Of a stretch of DNA of 64,000 bases, positions 1-7,130 are shown piece by piece. Position 1 is the first letter of the stretch, and every line of letters begins with the position of its first letter. A program made the position numbers and the translations under genes. This DNA comes from Streptomyces sp. NA04227. Lineage in GTDB: Bacteria; Actinomycetota; Actinomycetes; Streptomycetales; Streptomycetaceae. The DNA lies in NCBI RefSeq assembly GCF_013364195.1, contig NZ_CP054918.1, forward strand, positions 5,259,001 through 5,323,000, read 5' to 3'. The notes under the pieces were generated by a model. That model was not told where the DNA came from, did not search any database, and saw only the letters and a program-made list of their open reading frames with translations.

Positions 1-60
1 CCGGCCCCCGCTGCGAGGTGCAGCCGTATGCTGTGACCTTCACCACGCCGACAGCGCTCA

Positions 61-83
61 ACTTCCTTGCCGTACAAGGAAGT
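61..83. promoter_or_regulatory. Perfect inverted repeat upstream of the first operon
   Basis: ACTTCCTTG (61-69) and its exact reverse complement CAAGGAAGT (75-83) are separated by 5 bases. There is no T-tract, and the repeat lies 18-30 bases before the likely start codons of the first gene, so an operator or 5'-UTR hairpin is more likely than a terminator. The regulator is not identifiable from the window. Confidence 0.5.
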
Positions 84-101
84 GGGGGTTACGGGGGATT
101 C

Positions 102-1946
102 GTGACGGACCAGATGCGACTGCCCCGGCAGCCGGAACCGGCCGGGAACGGCGCGGCGGAGGTGCCGCCGCAGGGAGTCGTTCCGCCCGGTGCGAGCGAG
201 GCCACCAGGCTGCTGTGCGGGGGCTGTTATCTCGACAGCGAGTTCCGTGACGCCGTCATCGACGAGTTGTACGTGCACGAGGAACGGCTGGCCGCGCCCG
301 CGCACGGTTACGACGCGGCCAGGGTGCTGGCCCACGCGCTGCGCTCCCGGCGGCTCGAACTGGGCTGGGCGGCAGGAATCCTCGGACTCTGGGTGGTCGG
401 CGCCGTCCTGACGCAGTATCTGCTGCTCGCCGTACTGCTGCCCTGTCTGTTGCTTGCGCTCGCCGCGCGGCTGCGCGAAGGGCCGGGCGGCGCGGCGGAC
501 CGCAACCCGCGCCCGCTGTGGGGCGGGCGCGCGAACGGCACCGGCAAGGACGGCGCGCGGGAGCGGGCGTCCGGCGCGGCCCCGGCCCGTGGCGCGGGTG
601 CGTCCCTGCTTCAGCTCTGGGGCCAGTTGTCCGTGGTCTTCGTGGTGGTGGTCGCGGTCCTGATCGGTGTCGGCAAGGCCGACGGCGAGGTCGCGATGGC
701 ACAAGTCATGGTGGTGGCCGCGCTGTTGCCCGGTGGTGCCGACTGGGTCCGCGAGGCCTCCAGCGGGATCGACGCCTTCGAGGCCTGGGCCTCCCTGGTG
801 ATGCTGCTCCTGGTGGCCGTCTGCGTCGCCGGGCACCGCGCCCACTTCGCCCGCACCCTGACCCACATACTGCATCCCCGGCGCTTCGCCGACATCACGG
901 GCGACCCGGCCGAGAGCGCGCAGAACGCGCGGTACCAGCGGCTGCGGGTGCGCATCAGGACCGAGCAGTCGGCGCGGCTGGTCATGTACCACTCCGGGCA
1001 TCCGTTCTGCGGTGCGGGAGTTCCGGTGGACTCCTGGACGCTCGCCGTCGAACTCCGCCCGGACCCGGAGCGCGAGGAGCCGCCCGAGCCGCTGAGCAAC
1101 CGCAAGATTCTGGACAACGTGCGCGAACTGCTCGCCCGGCTGCGGCTGCCCGCTCCGGCCGCCGCCGCCGTGGTGCGCGACCGGCTGCGCGGCCTGGAGA
1201 TCGACGAGTGCGTCTTCCTGCCGGTGACCGGTCTGCCGCGCCGCGAGCTCGCCCCCTACGGCGCGGCGGACTTCGCGCGGCACCGGGCCGAGGCCGTGGA
1301 GGAGGGCGGCGAGACCCGGCGGCACTTCCTGCGGGTACGGGTCGGCGGCTGGGAGGAGGAGGTCGTCACCACGGTCTTCGTCCGTGTGCACACCCAGGGC
1401 GGCATGCTGATGCTGGAGATCGCCCCGCACGTCCTCGCGCCCGTACGCCGGGAGTTCGAGGAGGCCGACCGGATCGCCCACGACTACCGCAACCTCGGGC
1501 CGGTGGCCAAGCTCACCTGGGCGCTGGCGCGCGTACCGCAGTCGCTGGCCTTCGCGCTGCGGACCCTGAACCGCGGTGGCGCGACGGGCTCCCGCACCGT
1601 CCGGGCGGGCCAGGAGCACGTACTGCCGGACGGGCCCGCCGTCTCGGTGCGCGAACTGGGCAGCGGCACCGAGCTGTCCCTGTTCCAGGAGATGGACGTA
1701 CAGCGCTACCTCAAGGCCATCCAGGACCGGGTGGCGCACGGCGTACGGCAGGTGCTGCGCGACGCCGGATACCGCACGGACGAGTTCGCGCAGAAGATCG
1801 TCAACATCAGCGACGGCGGCGTGCACATCGAGCACGCCCAGGGGGCGTTCGCGATCGGCGACCACAACACGGTCAGCAACCAGGAACAGCCCGCGGCGTC
1901 CGCGGAGTCGCCACCGGAGCAGCCGCGGCAGGACGGGACGCCATGA
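102..1946 (+). CDS. Multi-span membrane protein with C-terminal AIGDHN (RHIM-like) motif
   Basis: No known enzyme family was recognised. A CxxC pair sits near residues 38-41. Hydrophobic segments lie around residues 88-125 (probably two spans), 169-193, 197-213 and 229-244, followed by a large soluble, probably cytoplasmic region. At residues about 570-592 of 614 the tail carries GGVHI, then GAFAIGDHNTV. The next gene has almost the same motif, and 24 bases coding for it are identical (1845-1868 and 2137-2160). The pattern hydrophobic-x-Ile-Gly-x-x-Asn resembles RHIM-type amyloid signalling motifs; that link is inference. I chose GTG 102. ATG 114 is possible, and GTG 18 would place the inverted repeat at 61-83 inside the coding region. 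It is the first gene of a three-gene operon. Confidence 0.75.
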   Translation: MTDQMRLPRQPEPAGNGAAEVPPQGVVPPGASEATRLLCGGCYLDSEFRDAVIDELYVHEERLAAPAHGYDAARVLAHALRSRRLELGWAAGILGLWVVGAVLTQYLLLAVLLPCLLLALAARLREGPGGAADRNPRPLWGGRANGTGKDGARERASGAAPARGAGASLLQLWGQLSVVFVVVVAVLIGVGKADGEVAMAQVMVVAALLPGGADWVREASSGIDAFEAWASLVMLLLVAVCVAGHRAHFARTLTHILHPRRFADITGDPAESAQNARYQRLRVRIRTEQSARLVMYHSGHPFCGAGVPVDSWTLAVELRPDPEREEPPEPLSNRKILDNVRELLARLRLPAPAAAAVVRDRLRGLEIDECVFLPVTGLPRRELAPYGAADFARHRAEAVEEGGETRRHFLRVRVGGWEEEVVTTVFVRVHTQGGMLMLEIAPHVLAPVRREFEEADRIAHDYRNLGPVAKLTWALARVPQSLAFALRTLNRGGATGSRTVRAGQEHVLPDGPAVSVRELGSGTELSLFQEMDVQRYLKAIQDRVAHGVRQVLRDAGYRTDEFAQKIVNISDGGVHIEHAQGAFAIGDHNTVSNQEQPAASAESPPEQPRQDGTP

Positions 1947-1974
1947 CCGCACGGACCGGCCCCGGGAGGCACGG

Positions 1975-2457
1975 ATGAGCACGGCCGACGAGCAGAACCC
2001 CACCACGGGAGCGGACGACGGACGGCGCCCGGCCGGCCCGGGACAGACACCGCCGGTGAGCCGGGACGAGGGCCGAACCGAGCGCGGCGGCAGGGCGGTT
2101 GGCGGCGGTGGCATCCACATCAGCAATGTGCGGGGTGCGTTCGCGATCGGCGACCACAACGACGTACGCAACCAGACCGGTGGTACGGCGGCCCCGCGCG
2201 ATCCGGCCCAGGAGGAACTCCTGCGTGCAGTGAAGGAGTTGCGCGAGGACCTGGCCCGACTCGTACCCTCCGGCCTGCGCGACACTCTGGACGCCGAACT
2301 CGCCGGTGCCGAGACCGAGATCGAGGAATCGGGGCAGGCGGGGCCCACCCGCCGCGAGCGGCTGGGCCGTGCGCTCGCGGGCGCGGGCGCGGTGACCGGC
2401 TTCCTGGCCTCGGCGGCCACCGTGACCCAGGCGCTCGGCGCCTTCTCGGGGGGCTGA
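1975..2457 (+). CDS. Small AIGDHN-motif protein with hydrophobic C-terminus
   Basis: This 160-residue protein begins 28 bases after the upstream membrane protein. The first 45 residues are polar and probably disordered. Residues about 46-67 carry GGIHISNV then GAFAIGDHNDV, nearly the same motif as the tail of the upstream product. A charged helical stretch follows (about 75-125), then an Ala/Gly-rich hydrophobic segment at the C-terminus (about 130-158). A nucleating motif next to a helical, membrane-active segment is the layout of bacterial amyloid-controlled pore formers, but the order here is reversed and no Pfam-type domain is recognisable. Function unknown; partnership with the upstream gene is inferred from adjacency and the shared motif. 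Confidence 0.75.
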   Translation: MSTADEQNPTTGADDGRRPAGPGQTPPVSRDEGRTERGGRAVGGGGIHISNVRGAFAIGDHNDVRNQTGGTAAPRDPAQEELLRAVKELREDLARLVPSGLRDTLDAELAGAETEIEESGQAGPTRRERLGRALAGAGAVTGFLASAATVTQALGAFSGG

Positions 2458-2461
2458 GCCG

Positions 2462-3457
2462 ATGGCAGGACGACGCGACCAGGAATCGGGCGAGGCCCGC
2501 TGGAACCCCGAGACCCAGAGCTGGGACGACGGCGCCCCGCGCGCCGCGTTCACGCCGCCGCCCCCGCCCCGGCCCGAGTTCGCCCCTCAGGTCCCTCAGG
2601 TCCCTCAGGCCCCGGAGACCCAGGAAGCCTGGTGGCAGACGGAGGGGCGAGCGACCGGCGCGCCCGCGGCCGGTGCCCAACCGGTACCGGAACACGGGCA
2701 CACCACGCCCGAGACGTACGCCCCCGTCCCCCTCGGACCGGTGGCCCTCCCCGAGGCGCCGCCGCCCGCGCCGACGCCCATGCACCGGCGCAGGTCCACC
2801 GCCATCGCTCTGGTGCTCGCCGTGGCCCTGGCGGGCGGCGGGTTCACGGGATGGTTCCTCGCCTCGGGCGACGGCGACTCGGAGTCCGAGACCCGGACGG
2901 AGCCGACCCGGGAGGTTCGGACGCCCGACGCCAAGGGGTCGGACGGCCCCTCACCCACGACCTCCGCGTCCGCCACCCCCAGCCCCTCGCCGACCCTGCC
3001 GCCCTCCGGCTACGACTCCATCACCGAACCGGAGTTCACCCTGTTCGTGCCGGAGGACTGGCAGCGCCGCACCGAGAAGGGCGAGCAAGGCGTCACGCTC
3101 TACTACTACGAGGAGCCCGGCGGCGGCCCGCGCCGTGTCCAGGTGTTCAAGGTGACCGAGGAGAACCCGACTCCGCGCGGCACCCTGGAACTCGCCGAGA
3201 CCTTCCTCGACGGCGCCGGATACGAGCGCAACAGCCTCGCCGACGTCTCCGACCCGCGCGGCCCGGCGGCCGAGCTGGACTACTCGACCGACAGCAAGGA
3301 ATGGGACACCCGGATGCGCACGGTCGACCGCGTCGTGCACGGCGAGGGCGAGGACCTGTACGTCGTCCTCAGCACCGGCCCCGAGGACGACTGGCCCGCA
3401 CAGCAGGAGGTGCACCAAGTCGCCCTGGACGGGCTGTGCTTCGGGACCGAGTGCTGA
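2462..3457 (+). CDS. Single-span membrane protein with extracytoplasmic domain
   Basis: The ATG lies four bases after the previous stop, so it is very probably co-translated with the two AIGDHN genes. The cytoplasmic N-terminus (about 110 residues) is Pro-rich, starts with a WNPETQSWDD segment and has a VPQVPQ repeat encoded by a 9-base tandem repeat near 2587. One transmembrane helix follows at about 110-133, then a Ser/Thr/Pro linker and a compact C-terminal domain (about 185-331) ending with two cysteines (CFGTEC). No family is assigned. Position suggests an accessory or envelope-sensing role for the operon, which is inference. Confidence 0.75.
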   Translation: MAGRRDQESGEARWNPETQSWDDGAPRAAFTPPPPPRPEFAPQVPQVPQAPETQEAWWQTEGRATGAPAAGAQPVPEHGHTTPETYAPVPLGPVALPEAPPPAPTPMHRRRSTAIALVLAVALAGGGFTGWFLASGDGDSESETRTEPTREVRTPDAKGSDGPSPTTSASATPSPSPTLPPSGYDSITEPEFTLFVPEDWQRRTEKGEQGVTLYYYEEPGGGPRRVQVFKVTEENPTPRGTLELAETFLDGAGYERNSLADVSDPRGPAAELDYSTDSKEWDTRMRTVDRVVHGEGEDLYVVLSTGPEDDWPAQQEVHQVALDGLCFGTEC

Positions 3458-3471
3458 GGCGAGCCTGCGGG

Positions 3472-3509
3472 GCGCGAGCGGGTCAGGAGAGCGCGAGCGG
3501 GTCAGGAGA
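3472..3509. repeat. 19-bp perfect tandem duplication
   Basis: The 19 bases at 3472-3490 (GCGCGAGCGGGTCAGGAGA) recur exactly at 3491-3509. The second copy contains the stop codon of the minus-strand HATPase gene and part of its last codons; the first copy is just beyond the stop. It looks like a slippage duplication of the gene's 3' end. Confidence 0.9.
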
Positions 3510-3945
3510 GCGCGATCTCGCACCAGACCGTCTTGCCGATGTTGTAAGTACGGCGCTCCACACCCCAGTTGGCGGCCAGCATCTCGACCAGGGCGAGGCC
3601 GCGCCCGGACTCCGCGTACGGATCGGCGTCGGCGGCGGGCGCCGAGGGCAGGGTGTTGTTCGCGTCCGAGACCTCGATCCGCAGTGCGCCCGGAGTGAGT
3701 TCGCAGCGCGCGTGGATCTGCCGCCCGGCGGGCACACGGGCATGCCGGTACGCGTTGGTCACCAGCTCACTGAGGAGCAGTACGGCGGTCTGCGCCGCCT
3801 CGTCGGGCACTTGCCACGCCGCCGCCTGCGCCCGCAACAGCCTTCGCGCCCGTCCGACGCTGCTGGGGTGACGTGTCAACTGCCACTCGATGTCCTGTGG
3901 TTGGGGGTCGGGGAGGTGCGTGGGGTTCGAGGTGGGGAGTGCCAT
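3502..3945 (-). CDS. HATPase_c anti-sigma/serine kinase-like ATP-binding protein
   Basis: This is a 147-residue GHKL-fold ATPase of the RsbW/SpoIIAB-like type that is abundant in Streptomyces. The N-box is SELVTNAYRHA, the G1 box VSDANN and the G2 box ESGRGLALVEML. Such proteins bind ATP and usually act on sigma or anti-sigma partners; the target here is unknown. The start at 3945 (MALPTS) is preceded by AAGGA about 10 bases upstream; longer in-frame starts at 3975 and 3993 have no clear Shine-Dalgarno. It is divergent from the XRE-DUF5753/DUF397 pair, the same trio arrangement as abaA- and whiJ-type regulatory clusters. Confidence 0.85.
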   Translation of the reverse strand: MALPTSNPTHLPDPQPQDIEWQLTRHPSSVGRARRLLRAQAAAWQVPDEAAQTAVLLLSELVTNAYRHARVPAGRQIHARCELTPGALRIEVSDANNTLPSAPAADADPYAESGRGLALVEMLAANWGVERRTYNIGKTVWCEIALS

Positions 3946-4078
3946 GTGCGGGTTGTCCTTGGTCTCGGCCTTTGTCATTTGCCGGGCCAACACTGGCTGT
4001 TACGAAGTAACCTCAGGAAGTAGCGAGTTGGGTACGCAGAGTTGTGGTACCCGAGCGATACGGCGCGAAGGGGTGCGT

Positions 4079-4897
4079 GTGGCAGAGAAGCCGGTCAAAG
4101 AGCAGCCTGCCGCTTGGCGGTACTGCGGGAGCCAGATCAAGTTGTGGAGGGAGGAGGCGGGGGTCAGCCGACAGGCGCTGGCCGATGAGGCGGCGTACAA
4201 CGTCGAGTACGTGAAGTCGATGGAGATGGGGCGCCGGAAGGCGACCATGACGTTGCTTCAGGTGGCGGACCAGATGTGCGGCGCGCGCGGGAAGCTGGTC
4301 GCTGGGCACGAGTACTTGAAGCCGGAGCCGTTTCCGGCGCGGTCTCAGGAGTACATGGAGATCGAGAAGAAGGCGATCGTCGTACACGACTACGCGTTTG
4401 GCCTGATTCCAGGCCTTCTTCAGATCGAAGAGTATGCCTACTCGCAGATCAGTACCAGGTGCCCGCCACTGGACGACGACACGGTAGCGGAGCGAGTGCG
4501 TCACCGACTTTCTCGGCAGGAGGCGTTGCGGAAGCGGCCAACAACGATGTTTGGCTTCGTTATTCACGAAGTGGCGCTGCGCAGCAATATTGGAGGGCGC
4601 AAGGTGATGAAGCGGCAGCTTGAGCACCTGATCGAGGTGAGTGAGCTGCGCAACGTCACCGTCCAGATTCTGCCCTTCGGCCGGTGCGACAGCTTGGCTC
4701 TCAACGGGCCGTTCGTGCTGCTGGAGACGGCGGAGCATGAGCGCTTTGCCTATGTAGAAAGCCCTGAGACCAGCGCCCTGCATGCCGATCCAGACAAGGT
4801 GAGCAATCTGGCGCAGGCCCATGGCATGATCCGCATGCAAGCCCTCAGTGTTGAGGAGTCGGCTGCATTCATCAGGAAGGTGGCAGCGGAGCTATGA
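4079..4897 (+). CDS. XRE-family regulator with DUF5753 domain
   Basis: A helix-turn-helix of the XRE type occupies about residues 15-75 (SRQALADEAAYNVEYVKSME), followed by the DUF5753 domain to residue 272 (LIPGLLQIEEYA, VQILPFG and LETAE are recognisable). The family is Streptomyces-rich and typically pairs with a small DUF397 protein to control development or antibiotic production. GTG 4079 is preferred because GAAGGG lies six bases upstream; GTG 4073 is an alternative. Codon use is less GC-biased than neighbouring genes, which suggests transfer or faster evolution. Its stop overlaps the DUF397 start. Confidence 0.9.
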   Translation: MAEKPVKEQPAAWRYCGSQIKLWREEAGVSRQALADEAAYNVEYVKSMEMGRRKATMTLLQVADQMCGARGKLVAGHEYLKPEPFPARSQEYMEIEKKAIVVHDYAFGLIPGLLQIEEYAYSQISTRCPPLDDDTVAERVRHRLSRQEALRKRPTTMFGFVIHEVALRSNIGGRKVMKRQLEHLIEVSELRNVTVQILPFGRCDSLALNGPFVLLETAEHERFAYVESPETSALHADPDKVSNLAQAHGMIRMQALSVEESAAFIRKVAAEL

Positions 4898-5148
4898 CTG
4901 ACCGGCTGAACTGGTTCAAGTCCAGCTATAGCGACAATGAGGGCGGCGCATGCCTCGAAGTCGCCCTGGACTGGCGCAAGTCCAGCTACAGCGACTCCCA
5001 AGGTGGCGACTGCATAGAGATAGCCCCTTGCCCCCACTCAGTCCACCTCCGCGACTCCAAACTCGGCGAAACCAGCCCGCAGTTCACCGTCCCGGCCGCC
5101 GCCTGGACCGCCTTCCTCGCCTACGCCACGTACGCCACCCGGGACTGA
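4894..5148 (+). CDS. DUF397 protein with duplicated N-terminal motif
   Basis: This 84-residue protein starts in an ATGA overlap with the XRE-DUF5753 gene. DUF397 proteins usually contain one W-x-KSSYS-x(4-5)-GG-x-C-hE motif. Here it occurs twice in tandem: WFKSSYSDNEGGACLEVA (residues 7-24) and WRKSSYSDSQGGDCIEIA (residues 27-44). The normal DUF397 tail follows (VHLRDSK and a C-terminal helix). The partial internal duplication probably arose by unequal crossing-over. Its role is presumably to modulate the partner regulator, as proposed for whiJ/abaA-type clusters. Confidence 0.88.
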   Translation: MTDRLNWFKSSYSDNEGGACLEVALDWRKSSYSDSQGGDCIEIAPCPHSVHLRDSKLGETSPQFTVPAAAWTAFLAYATYATRD

Positions 5149-5253
5149 ACCACCCAACTCCCCACGGGGAGCGGGCAGGCCGCCAAGGGTTCTCAGGCAC
5201 TCTTCATGCTGCCGTCATGGATCACCGCCGCCCGCTCCCCTAATCTCTTGCGC

Positions 5254-5343
5254 ATGGCAGCAGGCAGATCACTCGCCGCGCGCCGCCACGTCGATCACGG
5301 ACGGGTGGCCAGCGCACTGTGTCCGGGTGCAAGCGCCCTCTGA
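5254..5343 (+). CDS. Cysteine-attenuator-type leader peptide
   Basis: This 29-codon open frame lies 237 bases upstream of the sulfatase start. Its middle reads RRHVDHGRVASALC, matching the actinobacterial leader-peptide signature RRHVDL-x-R-hSS-A-h-C found upstream of cysteine and sulfur-assimilation genes. There is no Shine-Dalgarno; a TAATCT hexamer lies eight bases before the ATG, which fits a leaderless transcript. In characterised relatives, stalling at Cys codons reports cysteine supply. Placement before a sulfatase and its maturase suggests the same control here (inference). Confidence 0.75.
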   Translation: MAAGRSLAARRHVDHGRVASALCPGASAL

Positions 5344-5376
5344 GCGCCCCCGGGTCTCCCTAGGATTCCCGCTCCG

Positions 5377-5396
5377 CTTCTCTTCTCTTCTCTTCT
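5377..5396. repeat. CTTCT pentamer repeat in the sulfatase leader
   Basis: Four perfect CTTCT units run in the untranslated region between the leader peptide and the sulfatase gene, followed by more pyrimidine-rich sequence to about 5410. The single-stranded pyrimidine tract would be unstructured in the mRNA. A small inverted repeat (GTCCGG 5543-5548, CCGGAC 5556-5561) sits just before the sulfatase Shine-Dalgarno AGGAGG (5565-5570). Confidence 0.6.
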
Positions 5397-5580
5397 TCCG
5401 TTCTTCCCTCGCGCACGACCGGTGTCCACAGCCGTGCGGTGATCGGGTGTGCCCCGCCCTGGCCGTCCCCCTGCGCCCCAGGGTGCCCAGGCGCACCCGT
5501 GGCACGGTCCGTACGCACCGGTGAATCCCCTCGCGTAGCCGAGTCCGGCATGAAACCGGACAGCAGGAGGAAATACCCCG

Positions 5581-6999
5581 ATGACTGAGCATGGACAGCG
5601 TCCGCACCTCAACAGGCGCGGTTTTCTGGCGGGTTCGGCGGCCGTCGCCGCTACCGCCGCCATCCCGGCGGTGGCCGCCGAGGCGCACGGCGCCGCGACC
5701 GGTGGCCAGGGTGTCGCCGCCGCCCGGCCGAACATCCTGCTGATCGTCACCGACGACCAGCCCAAGCACACCGAGTGGGCGCTGCCGAAGACCACCGCCT
5801 GGCTGGCCGACCAGGGCGTGAAGTTCACCAACGGCCATGTCACCACCCCGCTGTGCTCCCCGTCCCGCTCCTCGGTCTTCACCGGGAAGTTCGCGCACAA
5901 CCACGGTGTCCGCAACAACGGCGCCTCGCTGCAGCTCGACCAGTCGACCACGGTGCAGCGGTACCTCAAGCAGGCCGGGTACCGTACCGGCCTGTTCGGC
6001 AAGTACCTCAACTCCTGGACGCTGGCGGACAATCCGCCGCACTTCGAGGACTTCGCCCTGCTCCAGCCGGGCTTCGTCGACCGGCAGTGGAACGTCAACG
6101 GCACCGTCCAGACGATCAACGGCTACACGACCACCATCATCAAGAACCGCACGCTGAACTTCATCGAGAAGTCGGCGCAGGACAACAGGCCCTGGTTCGC
6201 GTACGTGACCCCGTACGCCTCGCACGGGCCGCGCACGCCCGAGGAGAAGTACGCGGGCACGGCGGTGCCGGACTGGAACGGGCGCCCCTCGGTGCCCGAG
6301 CCCGACCGCAGCGACAAGCCCGCGTACATCAAGAACGCGACCGGCACCTTGGCCGACGGTAAGCAGATCAGGGCCGAGCAGCTCAGGACCCTGCGCTCGG
6401 TGGACGACGCGGTGGGCGCCTTCCGCGACAAGCTGCGCGAGCTCGGGCAGCTCGACAACACCCTGGTCATCTACATCGCCGACAACGGCTTCGGCTGGGC
6501 CGACCACGGCTGGACCGCGAAGTCGGTGCCCTACCGGCCCGCGCACGAGGTGCCGTTCTATCTGTCCTGGCCCGCCGGCGGACTGGGCGCGGGCGTCAAC
6601 GACAACCGCATCGTCGCCAACATCGACATCGCGCCGACGCTCCTCGACGCGGCGGGCATCACGGGCGCGGGGGAGCGGGACGGACGGTCGCTGCTGTCCT
6701 CGTACAGCCGTGACCACCTGCTCGTGGAGTGGTGGAAGCAGGGCACCGGTGCCGGTGGCCCGCAGACCTGGTCCTCGTACGTGGCCAAGGACAAGCAGTA
6801 CACGGAGTACTACGACCTCACCACCGACGCGAACGGAAAGGTCACGGGTACGGGGCAGGTGAAGTTCCGTGAGTACTACGACCTGGCCGGTGACCCGCAT
6901 CAGCTGACCAACTCGCTGTACCAGGCCACCCCGGCGGACGAGCAGCGGCTCGGCATCCCGGCGCTGGCCCAGCAGTTGGCGGCGGACCGGGTGAGCTAG
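5581..6999 (+). CDS. Tat-exported type I sulfatase
   Basis: This 472-residue hydrolase cleaves sulfate esters outside the cell. A twin-arginine signal peptide is clear (NRRGFLAGSAAVAATAAIPAVA, about residues 11-33). The mature N-terminus has the metal-binding NILLIVTDDQ (Asp58, Asp59), and the sulfatase signature LCSPSRSSVFTGK contains Cys92, the residue converted to formylglycine. IYIADNGFGWADHG supplies the second metal-binding Asp-Asn pair. A strong AGGAGG lies ten bases upstream of the start. The formylglycine-generating enzyme is the next gene and a cysteine-type leader peptide lies upstream, so the group probably scavenges sulfate. The natural substrate cannot be read from the sequence. 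Confidence 0.93.
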   Translation: MTEHGQRPHLNRRGFLAGSAAVAATAAIPAVAAEAHGAATGGQGVAAARPNILLIVTDDQPKHTEWALPKTTAWLADQGVKFTNGHVTTPLCSPSRSSVFTGKFAHNHGVRNNGASLQLDQSTTVQRYLKQAGYRTGLFGKYLNSWTLADNPPHFEDFALLQPGFVDRQWNVNGTVQTINGYTTTIIKNRTLNFIEKSAQDNRPWFAYVTPYASHGPRTPEEKYAGTAVPDWNGRPSVPEPDRSDKPAYIKNATGTLADGKQIRAEQLRTLRSVDDAVGAFRDKLRELGQLDNTLVIYIADNGFGWADHGWTAKSVPYRPAHEVPFYLSWPAGGLGAGVNDNRIVANIDIAPTLLDAAGITGAGERDGRSLLSSYSRDHLLVEWWKQGTGAGGPQTWSSYVAKDKQYTEYYDLTTDANGKVTGTGQVKFREYYDLAGDPHQLTNSLYQATPADEQRLGIPALAQQLAADRVS

Positions 7000-7130
7000 C
7001 GCACCATCGGTCCCTGGTTGAGTCCGGCGGCGGGTGCCCGGCAGATCGGGCCTGGCACCCGCCCGCCCCTCGCCTTCGCGTGCGCCCGAGGGCGATGCTC
7101 CAACGCCTCGTATCAGCAAGGGAGTTCACG

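Noticed and set aside
518..1978. Long open frames overlapping the first membrane-protein gene in other frames
   Set aside because: They are Arg/Ala/Pro-rich shadows typical of high-GC DNA and have no conserved motifs, while the chosen frame has membrane segments and a shared motif.
5543..5561. Small hairpin before the sulfatase, considered as SAM or other riboswitch element
   Set aside because: Only six base pairs with a seven-base loop; no flanking conserved riboswitch sequence could be recognised.
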